Below are positions 41,636 through 52,448 of a stretch of DNA of 64,000 nucleotides, piece after piece; positions within the stretch are counted from its first letter, which is position 1, and each line of letters opens with the position of its first letter. The DNA is from Pomacea canaliculata. Its lineage: Eukaryota > Mollusca > Gastropoda > Architaenioglossa > Ampullariidae. Where the stretch lies: assembly GCF_003073045.1 (NCBI RefSeq), contig NC_037599.1, positions 5,344,247 to 5,408,246 on the forward strand, given 5' to 3'. The notes below the pieces were generated by a model that was not told the DNA's origin, made no database searches, and saw nothing but the letters and a program-made list of their open reading frames with translations. Both the position numbers and the translations under genes were made by a program.

Positions 41636-42185
41636 CAGTCAAATCTCGCTACTATGCCACTCTCGGTATTATACCACTTTTGCTCGGTCCCGACAACATT
41701 CAATGCAAAATAAATTTACTATGCCACCACCTGCTCTCGCTACTATGCCACGATTGTGTGATTGTTAAAAAAGGCACAAGTTGTGAAATTCCGCGCAGTG
41801 CTCGCTTATTATATGAGAGTGTGGGACATGGCAGTTAGGTGGGATGGAACACAGCACGCACACAGGGAGGGTGGAGACTGGCGATGGGGGTGGTCGCTGG
41901 CCGGGTGACAGTCACGTGACAGAGAGAGGGAGCGGTAGAGGGTCGACTAGCGACAGGATGCAGGTGTGCGGATGTGGTTGGGAGGGGTGGAGGATGAAGA
42001 GGTGAGGGGGAGAATGAAAGGAGACATCTAGCGCTAGCCGACGATTCTTGATAGCTTTGAACTGACGGGTAACTTGAACAAGTAAAGCCGGTTTTACGAA
42101 CCCTCGTTATTATGCAACTATCACTACTATGACACTTTTGCTCGGTCCCGGTACCGGTAGGTGTCATAGAAGCGAGATTTGACTG
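41636..42185. mobile_element. pogo/Tigger-like MITE, complete, TA target sites
   Basis: The element starts CAGTCAAATCTCGCTACTATG and ends with the inverse complement (AAGCGAGATTTGACTG). It is flanked on both sides by the dinucleotide TA (41634-41635 and 42186-42187). The terminal repeats extend imperfectly for about 60 bp, including the GCTCGGTCCCG blocks on each side. Sub-terminal copies of CTACTATGCCAC add internal repeats. The CAGT ends with TA duplication are the signature of the pogo/Tigger branch of Tc1/mariner. There is no transposase, so this is a non-autonomous element of 550 bp. Confidence 0.85.
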
Positions 42186-43733
42186 TATATAACCATGTAT
42201 TCAAATATACACACACTGAATTTTAAGTAGCAATTGTCTTTATATTTCCTTAGCAATGCTATCAGTATAAGAAACATACAAGAAAAAGTAAAGAATAAAC
42301 ATGCAAGATAAACATTTATGGACTCAGGGAAGCGTTACTAGGCCTGACGAGGGGATGGGGAGGAGACAGGCTGTGACGGGGACCCAACCTTGGTCAGTGG
42401 ATTTGCTTTACCTTGTTTTCGTTGACGTAACATTCGTTACTCTAGGGATTATTTTTCTATGAAGCGGGGTACTACACTTCTGATCCTTTAATAACATTTT
42501 TTTAATTATTTACTAACCACTAAGATGTAAACAACTCGATGCTCAAGTAGTGATGTAGATCCTAGTGCACTCGTCATAATGTTTGCAGTGTATATTACTT
42601 TACTGAATTAAATGTATGTATTGACAATAGAATTGTAAGCATATTATTATATACCGATGAAATAATTGATGATTACAATTAAAAGGCACCCGGAGAGATC
42701 ACCTACCCCGGGGCCATTGCTGGTTCTTGGCGGCCCTGAGTGCTACACGGTGTAACTGCCAACAAAACTTTGTGACGTTCATTTAAAAACATCGATTGAT
42801 GAAAGAAAATTACAAAGAGATCACAGGAAACTTGCAATTTAAAAAAAAAATAAAATGAATATTCTTCCGAACTTGCCTGTGTTTGTCTTTGGCGTTTGCA
42901 GTTTGCAGCAGAATTCACGAGTGGGGGATAACACTGGCAACAGTGTAGCCCGAGGATAAAAAATAAACAATGTTTTTTTCAGATCAGTGAATAATAATAA
43001 AAACCAAGTTTGACACATTTTCAGTGCTACAGGCTTTATCTGTTGTGGTCGTCACAATTTGTCTGAACCTTTTCTGAAGCCTTTTGTCAAACCCTTCAGT
43101 TCCAACTAACAGTCAGTGTGCAGACATTGCCTGTCGGCGTGTTTACTTGCCATTCCTGCAGAACTGAAAAGTGACTGTCGTTCGTTGCAAGCTGAAATGC
43201 CAGTGTTTGGAGTGGCCTGTCGGGATAGGTGGTAAGTGGGAAAGCAGGCAGTGAGAGGCATATGCGGGCAAATAAACCTGTTCACAGTGAAGGGGGTAAA
43301 ATGGCATTGTCTTGAAAAAGCACAGTTTTAAAAATGTAGACGAACAAACAGGGCAGGAGAAGCGAAAAGGAAGATGATTCAGGGTCACGTGACGTGAAAG
43401 CATCCTATCCAGAGCGATGGGAGCGGCAACAGTCGATGACAGAGCATGCGCAAAGGTACGTCATTTGAACTGCCAACGGTTTCCTTTGCTGTGAACTTCA
43501 GTGCGCAGGCTCAGAAAATTCATCTACTGGTTGATTTAAATGATTCTGTCACTCCGTTTTTCGGTCATCTGAGCTAACAAGGTGAAACACGTAAGTAACG
43601 AGAAAAATATTTATTCAAAAGACGCGAAAACTGAAAGCTTAATCTACTTAGGCGATCAACATAAACAAAAAAGAATAAAAGGCTTGCTCACCACCACTCT
43701 AAGGTCATGGCCCCACTTTATTATTTTTATAAA
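42186..43733. other. Flank before the lectin cluster
   Basis: No gene seen. Near 43560-43590 a possible non-coding exon ends GGTGAAACAC before a consensus donor GTAAGTAACG at 43591, which could be a 5' UTR exon of lectin copy A. TCACGTGA lies at 43385-43392. Confidence 0.4.
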
Positions 43734-46619
43734 ATGGATTACGTCATACGTGCGGCGTCTGTGACGTTTTCGTGCTGTTGGTGACGTCATTTAACGCCGT
43801 TGAAGCCACGAAATTCCAGGCAATGGATGGCGCTGTTCCCAGAACGGTGGTCAGTCAGGAGAAGACAACCCAGGCTCGCTCTAAGATAGAGTGCGCTGTT
43901 CACTGCAGACGTTACCCACACTGCGCCTCGTTTGCATACAGCTCGCCTGATTCCACGTGTTATCTTCATCCTGTGACGTCAGCGACTTTCGACAAACTTG
44001 TGAAAAGTAAAACAACAGCAGTTTTCAAAGACGAAGGTAAGACATTTTCAGGTATGCGTGTTATTAGTTTCTTTACCGTGTGTTTGCATGGTTTGGTTAC
44101 AGATATCTTCCATTTATTCTTTCATTTATGTCAGTTTTTTAATCATTAGTTTTGGACAAAAATAAAATTATTTTACACAGTAAAATTTTGACAGTGCACT
44201 CATTCATCTACAACACAAACATATAATTGCTACGTATTTGTAACGGTGTCATCGTACCCTAAGTAGATGTTCAGTTCTTTGTGTAGTTCAAATAGAGCCA
44301 GGAAATTTATGTATGGTACAATCTTACAAAGTGCCTATAAAATGATCTATCAAGTCATTTGGTAATAAAAAGAAAGCACAACAAACAAACAGAAAAAACA
44401 ACAGATTATTCTTCGCCCTATTAGTCCGTTTAAACATTTTGCGCTATTCAAGTCTATTACTGACCAACGATCAGTTAGGCAGTGCGCGTGCGCAGAAAAA
44501 AAAGTAGGTTTATTATTGTAAGAATATTTGTTATAAGCATTGATAGTTCCTATTTTATTTCACGCTTTGTTTATATTCTCGCTTGACCAGATCCAAGCTG
44601 CAGCTTCCCCGCTAACGATTCTATCAGAGCCGTGACGCTTCAGCGGTCACTGTGGAGCGTGGAGGCAAACGTCACGTGTCATGGAGACTATTTCTGTTCA
44701 GAAGTGCAGAAAGCCACTTGTGCGGCTGATGGAAGGTGGAGTGACGTACAGTGTTTGAAAAGAGTTTGGAGATACCCGGAGGTAAGACGTGAGCGAGCAA
44801 GCAACAGAATAGCGAAAACATATATACCAATATGCATACATTTGTATATCTAAATCTCGAAGTAAAGTAAAAAAAAAAAAAATTAACAAAGAAATAATAA
44901 TAAAAAAAAAAAAACAAATGGAAGAAAGAAAGAGTGGGAAAGTTAACTATCATAGTGCTGCCACAGTACCGTACACAAAACTCAAGTACAACAGTGCTAC
45001 CCGCGGCCTGTGTGGACGAGTTTGGATAATTATTCATACATGTGACTTCACTCAAGCTGAGGATAGACTACTTTCGGTTTGATGTCGGCTGTTGATACCC
45101 ATATTGTTCATTGACCATGTTGGCTGTAATAATAATAATAAATCGTCTACCTTACTGAGCACCTCAGTACAGTTCACAACCACACACACAACAAATTGTA
45201 CATTAGAAAAGAAAGGTTTTCAGGCAAAGATTGTACATGTTGCAAAAGTGTAAACACACTGTTAAGTAGATAATTGTCTATGTCCCACTAATTATGCTAT
45301 AAATATCAAACTAGTCTTTGGAAGAAAAAGGTTTATCCCCTAGCTTCTTCTGTAATCCCCAAGTATTGGTTAGTCTTTAAAGTATCCCCCTCTACTGGTT
45401 TAGTACTTCAAAGTCCCAGTTTGATTTGTATCCCACAAGTTAGCAGTTTTTTTTAAATGTCAAGGGTAGCTGTTTGCTGCATTGTCCCCCACTCGGCACT
45501 CCCCTCAAGTGCCACATCTAGTTCCATAAGTAAACGGTTTATTTCTCATCTGTCGTCAGACAATGAAGGAGGGGGTCGTACGTCAGGACTTCCAAATACC
45601 GGGAACAGTGACCGTGGACTGGTCAGTATGTGTCCAAGGAATGCCAACGGCAAACACAAAGTAATTCTACGATAAACTTAATATCTTATTTAGTTTACCT
45701 TCAAATAGTCTTTATGCATTCTCTTTTCTTGCGCATAAGTAATATGCAGATATTTTAATTTTTTAAATTTCTTCTTTCGTCTACCTACTTTTTTCTTCTC
45801 TTTCCAAGTCTACTCGTCACCATCCTTCCACACCTCCCCAACTAGCTCATGTTATAGTACACTTGATTTTTCTGTTTCGTACAGTGTCATAAAGTCCTTA
45901 GTTTACAATTCTGATAAAGTTTGTGCACATGTTCAATGCCACAGTTAACCTCACAAAAATACTGGAACTCAATGATGCAATTTGAAACAGGCAGATCCGA
46001 TAAGATGTAAAATAAAACACTGAGGTACATGGGTTTCCACAGTTTTGCATTGGAAATACGTGACACATCTTGCAACACCATCCTAGTCCACACCAGCTGG
46101 CGACTACATTTCGACGAACCGACGCCTTACCTCGTGGTTACCTCCTTTGACGGAGGATGGGGAGCGGAAACGCGGGTTGGGTTACCTCCCTTGCTCCTGC
46201 AGGTGGGCCAGCCGTTTGATTTCAAGCTGACAGCAAATACTTCAAACACTGTTCACGTAAGCACAGTTCAACTGAATTAGTTGTTTATATTTATTAATAA
46301 CATTAGTTATTTCTGAAATAAAAATGCAAGACAGTGTAACCATTTTACGGTATGTGTGTGCGTGCGCACGGTACCAAGAGGCAGTTAGTCGGTTAGTAAC
46401 TGAGGGAGTGAAAGTGTGAGTAGGTGCGGCACATGGGATAATTCTGAATGTTTATTTCTTGTTACCAAGAGTTGTTGTACGTTTTCTGTGATTCAGATCT
46501 TCATGAACAACCAGTTCTTCAGTGGCTGGACTCTGAGTGTCCCTCTGTCTTCATTTTCTTACATCAGTGGCAGTGGTGATGTCAACTTGACAAAAGTGGA
46601 GACCTGGTGCAGTGGCTAA
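43734..46619 (+). pseudogene. PAN-sushi-galectin copy A: five exons, frameshift in the signal peptide
   Basis: Exons: 43734-44036, 44591-44781, 45560-45660, 46043-46256, 46497-46619, with the same boundaries and phases (1-0-2-0) as intact copy B. Exon 1 encodes a PAN/apple segment (IECAVHCRRYPHCASFAYSS and a fourth Cys). Exon 2 encodes a sushi domain with six Cys instead of four, because an extra pair-breaking Cys replaces Pro in DYFC. Exons 3-5 encode the galectin domain with HTSWRL and WGAETR. The ATG homologous to copy B's start is present (43734), but the signal-peptide segment is one base shorter than B's and that frame ends at TGA. The PAN frame itself opens at 43733 after a TAA with no ATG. 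All other exons are open. A sequencing error or an unseen alternative first exon would rescue it. A candidate AATAAA lies at 46641-46646, 22 bases past the stop. Confidence 0.7.
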
Positions 46620-47649
46620 CAAAAGATAAATATCGAACTAAATAAATAGCGTGCTGGATAAAAATCGTTTACTTTCATCTTAAATACCTTTATTAAAGGC
46701 CGTTGTTTGCTTGTATTTTTGCTGCTGTCTATTTTTTTCCTTGGTAACGGATGAAGTCGAGGGTTATTATTTTTCATGTCCTTGGTCGCATTACTTGTGC
46801 TTATTATCTTCAAACCCTGTTGGTTTTATCAACTTAATGTTCAGTCATTCTTACTTCATTTCTTCTTTTAAAACGTCTGTTAGTGCTCAGATCTCGTTAT
46901 AACCACGGCAGGCAGTAAGGACTATTTGCACTGTTTTGTTTATTTAATGTCTCAACATTTTCCTACAAAATATAGATATTCTGCAATTAATTTTGTTGTC
47001 ATGAGTACTTCATTTAAATTAGCAAAAATATTATAATGCATAAAACATAACATGTTCGTTTGTTTCTCTTTTGGTGCGTAAAAGATATCCTGAAATTAAA
47101 GGAAAAAAAAACAAACAAACCCAAACAAAACGAAAGGGGTATTCGAATGCAGAATATGTCATAAAATAAAATAGAAAGAACAAAATGTTGCTCTTTATTA
47201 AAAATAACAACATCTCAACAGTTAATTAGTAGGTAAGAGAGAATGCTTTTGTCTGTTATTTACGTACAAAGTTAAGTGGAGAAAGAAGTAACCAGTTGTC
47301 ATGAAGCACTAATTGTCCTACATGCTGTTCATACCTCAACCAAACAACTAACTCTCCATGTCTCATGTTGAAGCAGAGATAGCAGTCTTCACAATATAAA
47401 TGTGCAATGTCAGTGTTAACTGGTGTGTTACAAGTATCGGCAATGTCAAAGCATCCAGAGAACAACGAGAACGTTTGTAAACGCCCAAGGGAGATCAACG
47501 CAATGCGGTCTGAGGTGAACTTCCGGAGCAGGTCCTGGACAGTTTTTGTTGTCCTCCGTTGCCGTGTGAGTCCTTTATAGTTATCGACAAACTTGTTCTT
47601 GTGACATAGAAGGACCAGAGAACACACTTCTGTAGAATTGCATATTGAT
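46620..47649 (+). repeat. Duplicated 3' flank of copy A (paralogous to the flank of copy B)
   Basis: Sequence from the stop codon to about 47690 aligns with the flank of copy B (52449-53112 plus 53888-54245). Shared landmarks are CTGTTATTTACGTACAAAGTT, GACATAGAAGGACC and CTTCTGTAGAATTGCATATT. Copy A lacks roughly 780 bp found in B at the point of TTGTCCTACATGCTG. This shows that the duplication unit covers gene plus flank. No separate gene is supported. Confidence 0.7.
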
Positions 47650-48215
47650 CCTAATTGTCCCTGTACCGGCTGTTTGACTTCCCTCTGCTTGTGGTGACAA
47701 GTCTGTCAGGCTCCGACTGCCGACAAACAACTGACAGACTCCAGGGGACACTCCTAGGATTGAGGATTGTATTGATGGACCTTACCGAACCCACCTTCAT
47801 GATACCAACAACTATTTCTCGCCACAGTGAAGTGGCAAAGCTGATGTGGTTCGACCGTGTGACCCGGCATGACCCCAAGACCTTTGGTTACCTTGGTTAC
47901 ATTATTAGCATCACTGTTATCTTTTTTTTTTATAGAGCACATTTTTTGTTTACTTTTACTTATTTTGTATCTATGTACGTGCATTAAAGCTTTGCATGGT
48001 TAAAACTGTTGATTGTTTATAGCTGAAAGTTCTCAATACCCTTTATGGGGTGAATAGATAAATAAAATGTCAAATGTCTATAGAAGGGGAGTGGGTGGAC
48101 GGAGAAAGAACTGGCTGGAGAGGAAGGAGTGACTAGTCCTACCATGCAAGACCAGCTGACAGGTTCAAGTGGTTTGCCGGTACCACTTAAAGGCTGAATG
48201 AATGAATGAGCAGTA
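47650..48215 (+). mobile_element. RTE-like retrotransposon 3' end, degraded
   Basis: One frame reads EVAKLMWFDRVTRHDPKT, matching the RKLxWFGHVTRHD signature of RTE-type polyproteins. A second block near 48075-48190 resembles the downstream part (RKNWLERK-like, then a domain end), and it finishes with a (TGAA)n tail at about 48195-48212, as is usual for RTE elements. The two parts are separated by about 170 bp of unrelated sequence ending near 48060. No functional protein remains. Confidence 0.55.
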
Positions 48216-49519
48216 GCAAGAGGAAGGAGGTGCGGGGAAGAAACAGTCTGTGATATATATTTCCTGCATTGTTTTGATTTAACACCTTTTAACGAGTGTC
48301 ATTTTTTCCGTTGTATTTTGTTTTAAAGGTCTTGTAGACATTTTAATTGTTGAGTTTTTATGTAGCTAATATTGATTGTTTAGTTTTTGATTGTTAAGTT
48401 TTTTTCTAAAAATAAATTTGTCGTAGTGTTGTTTTATCGACTTTATGTGCTTCGACTGAATGTTGTCCGCCTCTAGCCGAACTAAACAAAACGTAGATGT
48501 ATGTGTGGAAGAACCACTGACCTAATACGCCAGGGTCAGGATTTGAACCCGCGGCCAGCGGTCACTAGGAAGACTGACCAGCCTTTGTCTTAACATTCTT
48601 CCTCCTTCATCTTGATCGGTTTTTTTCTGTCAATAAACTTGTAATCGTGCGTTATTCCAGTGTTCGGTTTCTCAGCACGATTTGCAGTTTCGCCTCAGGC
48701 AGATGGAGAGAAATAGTAAAGATGGTTTCATCGACTGTCAGCAACTGTGGGAGCAGATCTTAAGACTGAAGGGGGCGTTTCTCGTCGTGTTCTATCCGTT
48801 ATTAAGACAGAAGAAAGGAATTATATTAGAGCGAAAGCAAGCATCATAAAGATGGATTCTTTCGATTAAATTATGGACTCAGAATTCTTAAGCAGTTCAT
48901 TAAACAAAAAGAAAGAGCGCGCGTGCCAATGTGCCATTCAGTTTTATTCAGAAGACATTCCGGGTGGTGCTTACTCTGTCAGGTGAGTTAAAGTTGCTGT
49001 CATTTTTTTATAAACAGATTGTTACAACAAAAATTTCTAAGCCTCACCTAGAAAGAAGAAAAATAGCTGAACATTTTTTTTTCCGTGGTAACACACTACC
49101 ATTTCTTATAAAACTAATAGATTAAAAGTAAATACTAATAAATTAATAAAAATAATGCATATTTCTGCAATAATTTGTGTGCACGTGAGACCCGTACAAA
49201 GGTGAAGGATAGTGCGACAATCTAACAAATAGACAAAATATAGGCTCGAGAAGTATCTGTAAATGAAAGATGGAACCTGAATAAAAGATTCAAAGCAAAC
49301 TGAAGTTTATACTTTGTATTGTGAAATCCTAGCAAGTTTTGCTCTCTCATCTACACATCCGGTAAGACTGCATGGCTATAAGTTTGGCTATAAAACAAGA
49401 CCCAAATCAACAGACACCTTAACTATATATGACTACCTATAGCAAATTTATCGACTGTTTACCTGCTTACTTAAATGATCTCAATTAAATGTCTGTATCC
49501 GCTTAATTATTTGTAGGTC
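48216..49519 (+). other. Spacer between copies A and B with a possible 5' UTR exon
   Basis: Contains a B-box-like SINE scrap on the minus strand at about 48515-48595 (GGGTTCAAATCCTG). A candidate donor CAG|GTGAGT at 48983 could close a 5' UTR exon of copy B, whose matching acceptor would be TTGTAG at 49511-49516. Parts of 48300-48780 are paralogous to 61030-61500 downstream of copy D. Confidence 0.4.
49405..49519 (+). promoter_or_regulatory. Conserved 115-bp block upstream of copy B start
   Basis: Nearly identical to 56397-56511 upstream of copy D, including GACACCTTAACTATA, CTGTTTACCTGCTTA and CTTAATTATTTGTAGGTCATGG. ACTATATATGAC at about 49424 could serve as a TATA box; the D copy has the weaker ACTATAATGAC. 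Alternatively this is the end of an intron in the 5' UTR, with acceptor TTGTAG. Confidence 0.45.
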
Positions 49520-51334
49520 ATGGATCACGTGACAGTCCTAGTGTCGGTCAGGCTGTGGTGCCTGTTGATGACGTCATTGGATGGCGCTGGAGCCACGACA
49601 TTCCAGTCACTAGGGGGCGCTGGCACCAGAGCGGTCATCAGCCAGGAGAAGACAATCCAGGCTCGCTCGACGATAGAGTGCGCTGTTCTCTGCCGGAGGT
49701 TCCCATACTGCATTTCGTTTGCATACAGTGACTCCACGTGCCGTCTGCATCCTGTGACGTCAACAGAAGAAGAAAACATGCTACCAAGCAACACCAGGGA
49801 CCAAACTGTAGCAGTTTTCACAGACAAAAGTAAGAGACTTTCATACAGAAATATCGTGTATGCTCTTAATTAAGTTTAGTTTTATGTAAACCTTTTCCAG
49901 TGTGGTTGACCTGCTCAAAGGCCTTGTCGTTGAGAGCGAGAGGTTGAAGAGGAGAGGATAGATGATATCAAGACTCTCAGGGTCTTCGTGTGAGTACGGA
50001 GTTTCAGTAACTGGTAGCTGCATCACCAAGCTTAAAGGTTCTTCTCTTTTGTCAAAATCAAGAGCAATCTATTTTACTTTCTACTTCGTTGTTCTTCACG
50101 CAGTCGTGTCGCTGAAGACATTCAGTAACTGTGCGTGCAAAGAAAATATCGTGAGACAGGTTCTTCAACACAATAACACTGTTCTCGATAACCAAGTCAC
50201 AATTTCTGTCTTATTTCAGTTTGTTTTGTTCTTGTTTCATCAGATCCAAGCTGTAGCAACAGTCCTGTGAATGAGTCAGTCGGAGCAGTGACCATCCAGC
50301 GGTCCCTGTGGAGCGTGCAAGCAAGTGTCACGTGTCATGACGACTACTTCCCGTCTACACTGCAGGTCACGTGTGCGGCTGATGGGAAGTGGAGTGAAGT
50401 ACAATGTTTGAAGAGAGTGTGGAGATACCCGGAGGTAAGTGATCAATACAGAAATAATCTTCTGGAAATATAACGCATAATTAGTTATGATTACAGGGAA
50501 TCAAAATGAATATAAGATAAATACATAAGAAAAAAAGAAGAAAAGAAATGATGGGTATATACAGCGTGCAGGAAAGAAGGAAAACCCTGGTGAAGGTGGT
50601 AGCCTAAGGTGTGGCAAGTACAGGTTGTGTGAAGATATTTTGATTTTACTTCTTTAGTATAAATAAACTGCTTCTCAAAACACAGTTACTCTTTTATATG
50701 TTACTTACGTGAAATAACATGTTTAATAAAATCTTTATCTACTCTTTGATACTTGATGATTCGCATGTGCCACATAAACTTCATGTTTAGGATACCGATA
50801 ACTCTGAGTTTGAATGTTCTCTTATCTAACCAATTTTTTGTCTAAAGAGAAAATGTTTTAATTGATGACACCTGTCAAGTGTCATATTAATTAAAGTCTG
50901 TTGTTTTTCATTTGACTTCAGACAATGGAGGAGGGGTTCGAACGTCAGGTCTTCCAAATACCGGGTACAGTGACCGTGGGCTGGTCAGTGTGTGTCCAAG
51001 GAATGCCTACGGCAATCACAAAGTAATCAGACAATAATCTTGAATCGCACTTAGTTTAGTCCTCTCATTTTACGCATGCGTATTGTGCGCACCTTCCTTT
51101 TTCTTCTTACGTTGATTTAAGTGGCTTTTTCATATTTTAAAATTTCATTCATCATCCCTTCTTCCTCTCCTTTCATCTCTCACATGTTATTTACATTATT
51201 TTTCTTCTTCTTTACTTTGATTTATCTTGATAACCTACTACATGGTTTTGATACAGTTTGTGTAATTAAACTTGTAAGGTCATAAGTAAACATCAAGGTC
51301 ACATAAGTAGAAAATTAAAGGTAGTGGAGAATAA

Positions 51335-51413
<79 letters not shown>

Positions 51414-52448
51414 AAGAAAGAAAGAAAGAAAGAAAGAATAAAGCAAAACATCAAGCAGATCGAGAACAAAAAGAATCACATGACTCAGACATCCCTGCAT
51501 CATGCATCGGTATTTGTGTTTCCAGTTTCGCCTTGGAAATACGTGACACATCTTACACCATCCTACTCCACACCAGCTGGCGACTACACTTCGACGAACC
51601 GACGCCTTACCTTATGCTGATCTCTTTCGACGGAGGATGGTGGTCGGAAACGCGGGTTGGGTTACCTCCCCTGCTGCTACAAGTCGGCCAACAGTTTGAT
51701 TTCAAGCTGACAGCAAATACTTCAAGCACTGTTCACGTAAGCACAATTCAACTGAACTAGTTGTTTGTAGTAACTAATTAAGTTATTTATTTATAAAATA
51801 AAAATGCAGGAGAGTGTCGTCTAATTATTGCTATTTATTAGCATTTTCTATGGACGTTTAATGTCGACATTGAAGAGACCCAAGATGTTCCCCAAACCTC
51901 TCAGAACTAGTTAAATAAAAATATGAACAAAGAAAGAAAATGGTTTGGTATATGGGTATCGTTTTCGTTGAACTTGTTTCAATGTTACTGGCTTTATTGT
52001 TATTAATGTAACTTAGGAATGTTTTTTCCCTCAACATAAAGCACACTAACTGTCACAGTTATTAAGAAAATAAGTGTATTATGTTTTACTCATCAACGCA
52101 ACAAATGAAAAGTGATAATTTGCGAGGACAGTCGAAGCTTACTGCCTCTGAGAACAGTCGTTTCATAATCGCTAAGATGTCGACTTTACTGGAATTTCTA
52201 TAATAACGGAAAGCGTTCGGTCATATTTTCACAAAGGCTTGTAAGGGTTGGTCAGTAGCGCATGGCCTGATCCTAAAGTAATATTTCTTGTTAACAAGAG
52301 TTGTTGTCTGTTTTCTGTGATGCAGATCTTCATGAACCACCAGTTCCTCAGTGGCTGGACTCTGAGTGTGCCTCTGTCGACATTTTATTATATTAGTGGT
52401 GGAGGTGATGTCAATTTGACGAAAGTGGAGACCTGGTGCAGTGGCTAA
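49520..52448 (+). CDS. Secreted PAN/apple-sushi-galectin protein, copy B (intact)
   Basis: Exons: 49520-49829, 50244-50434, 50922-51022, 51526-51736, 52326-52448. Together they are 936 bases and encode 311 aa; all introns are GT-AG, in phases 1, 0, 2, 0. Residues 1-25 are a signal peptide (LWCLLMTSLDGAGA). PAN/apple-like domain: about 26-100, with Cys 54, 58, 64 and 74. Sushi/CCP domain: 104-160, with Cys 107, 134, 147 and 158 and the ADGKWS signature. Galectin domain: about 175-311. It has the first strand (VTVGWSVCVQG), the central exon with H216, R220, W239, E242 and R244, and the closing VPLSTFYYISGGGDVNLTKV. The positions of the two canonical sugar-binding Asn are Ser218 and Ile233. A secreted carbohydrate- or glycoprotein-recognition molecule is inferred; the ligand cannot be predicted. 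It is the only copy in the cluster without a lesion. N-glycosylation sequons occur at NES, NTS and NLT. Confidence 0.88.
51336..51435 (+). repeat. (GACA)n(GAAA)n microsatellite in intron 3 of copy B
   Basis: About 19 GACA units followed by GAAA units, directly before exon 4. Copy E has a matching GACA array at the same place without the GAAA run. Confidence 0.95.

Noticed and set aside
48515..48595. Possible tRNA gene on the minus strand (good B-box GGTTCAAATCC)
   Set aside because: No convincing A box at the right distance and no acceptor stem; a decayed paralogous version near 61300 shows that it is duplicated repeat material.
51336..51435. CRISPR-like regular array
   Set aside because: Four-base units without spacers in an intron of an animal gene: a microsatellite.
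51324..51620. Open frame rich in Asp-Arg-Gln-Thr repeats (and the similar one at 63566-63865)
   Set aside because: This is translation of a GACA microsatellite; any frame of such an array stays open.
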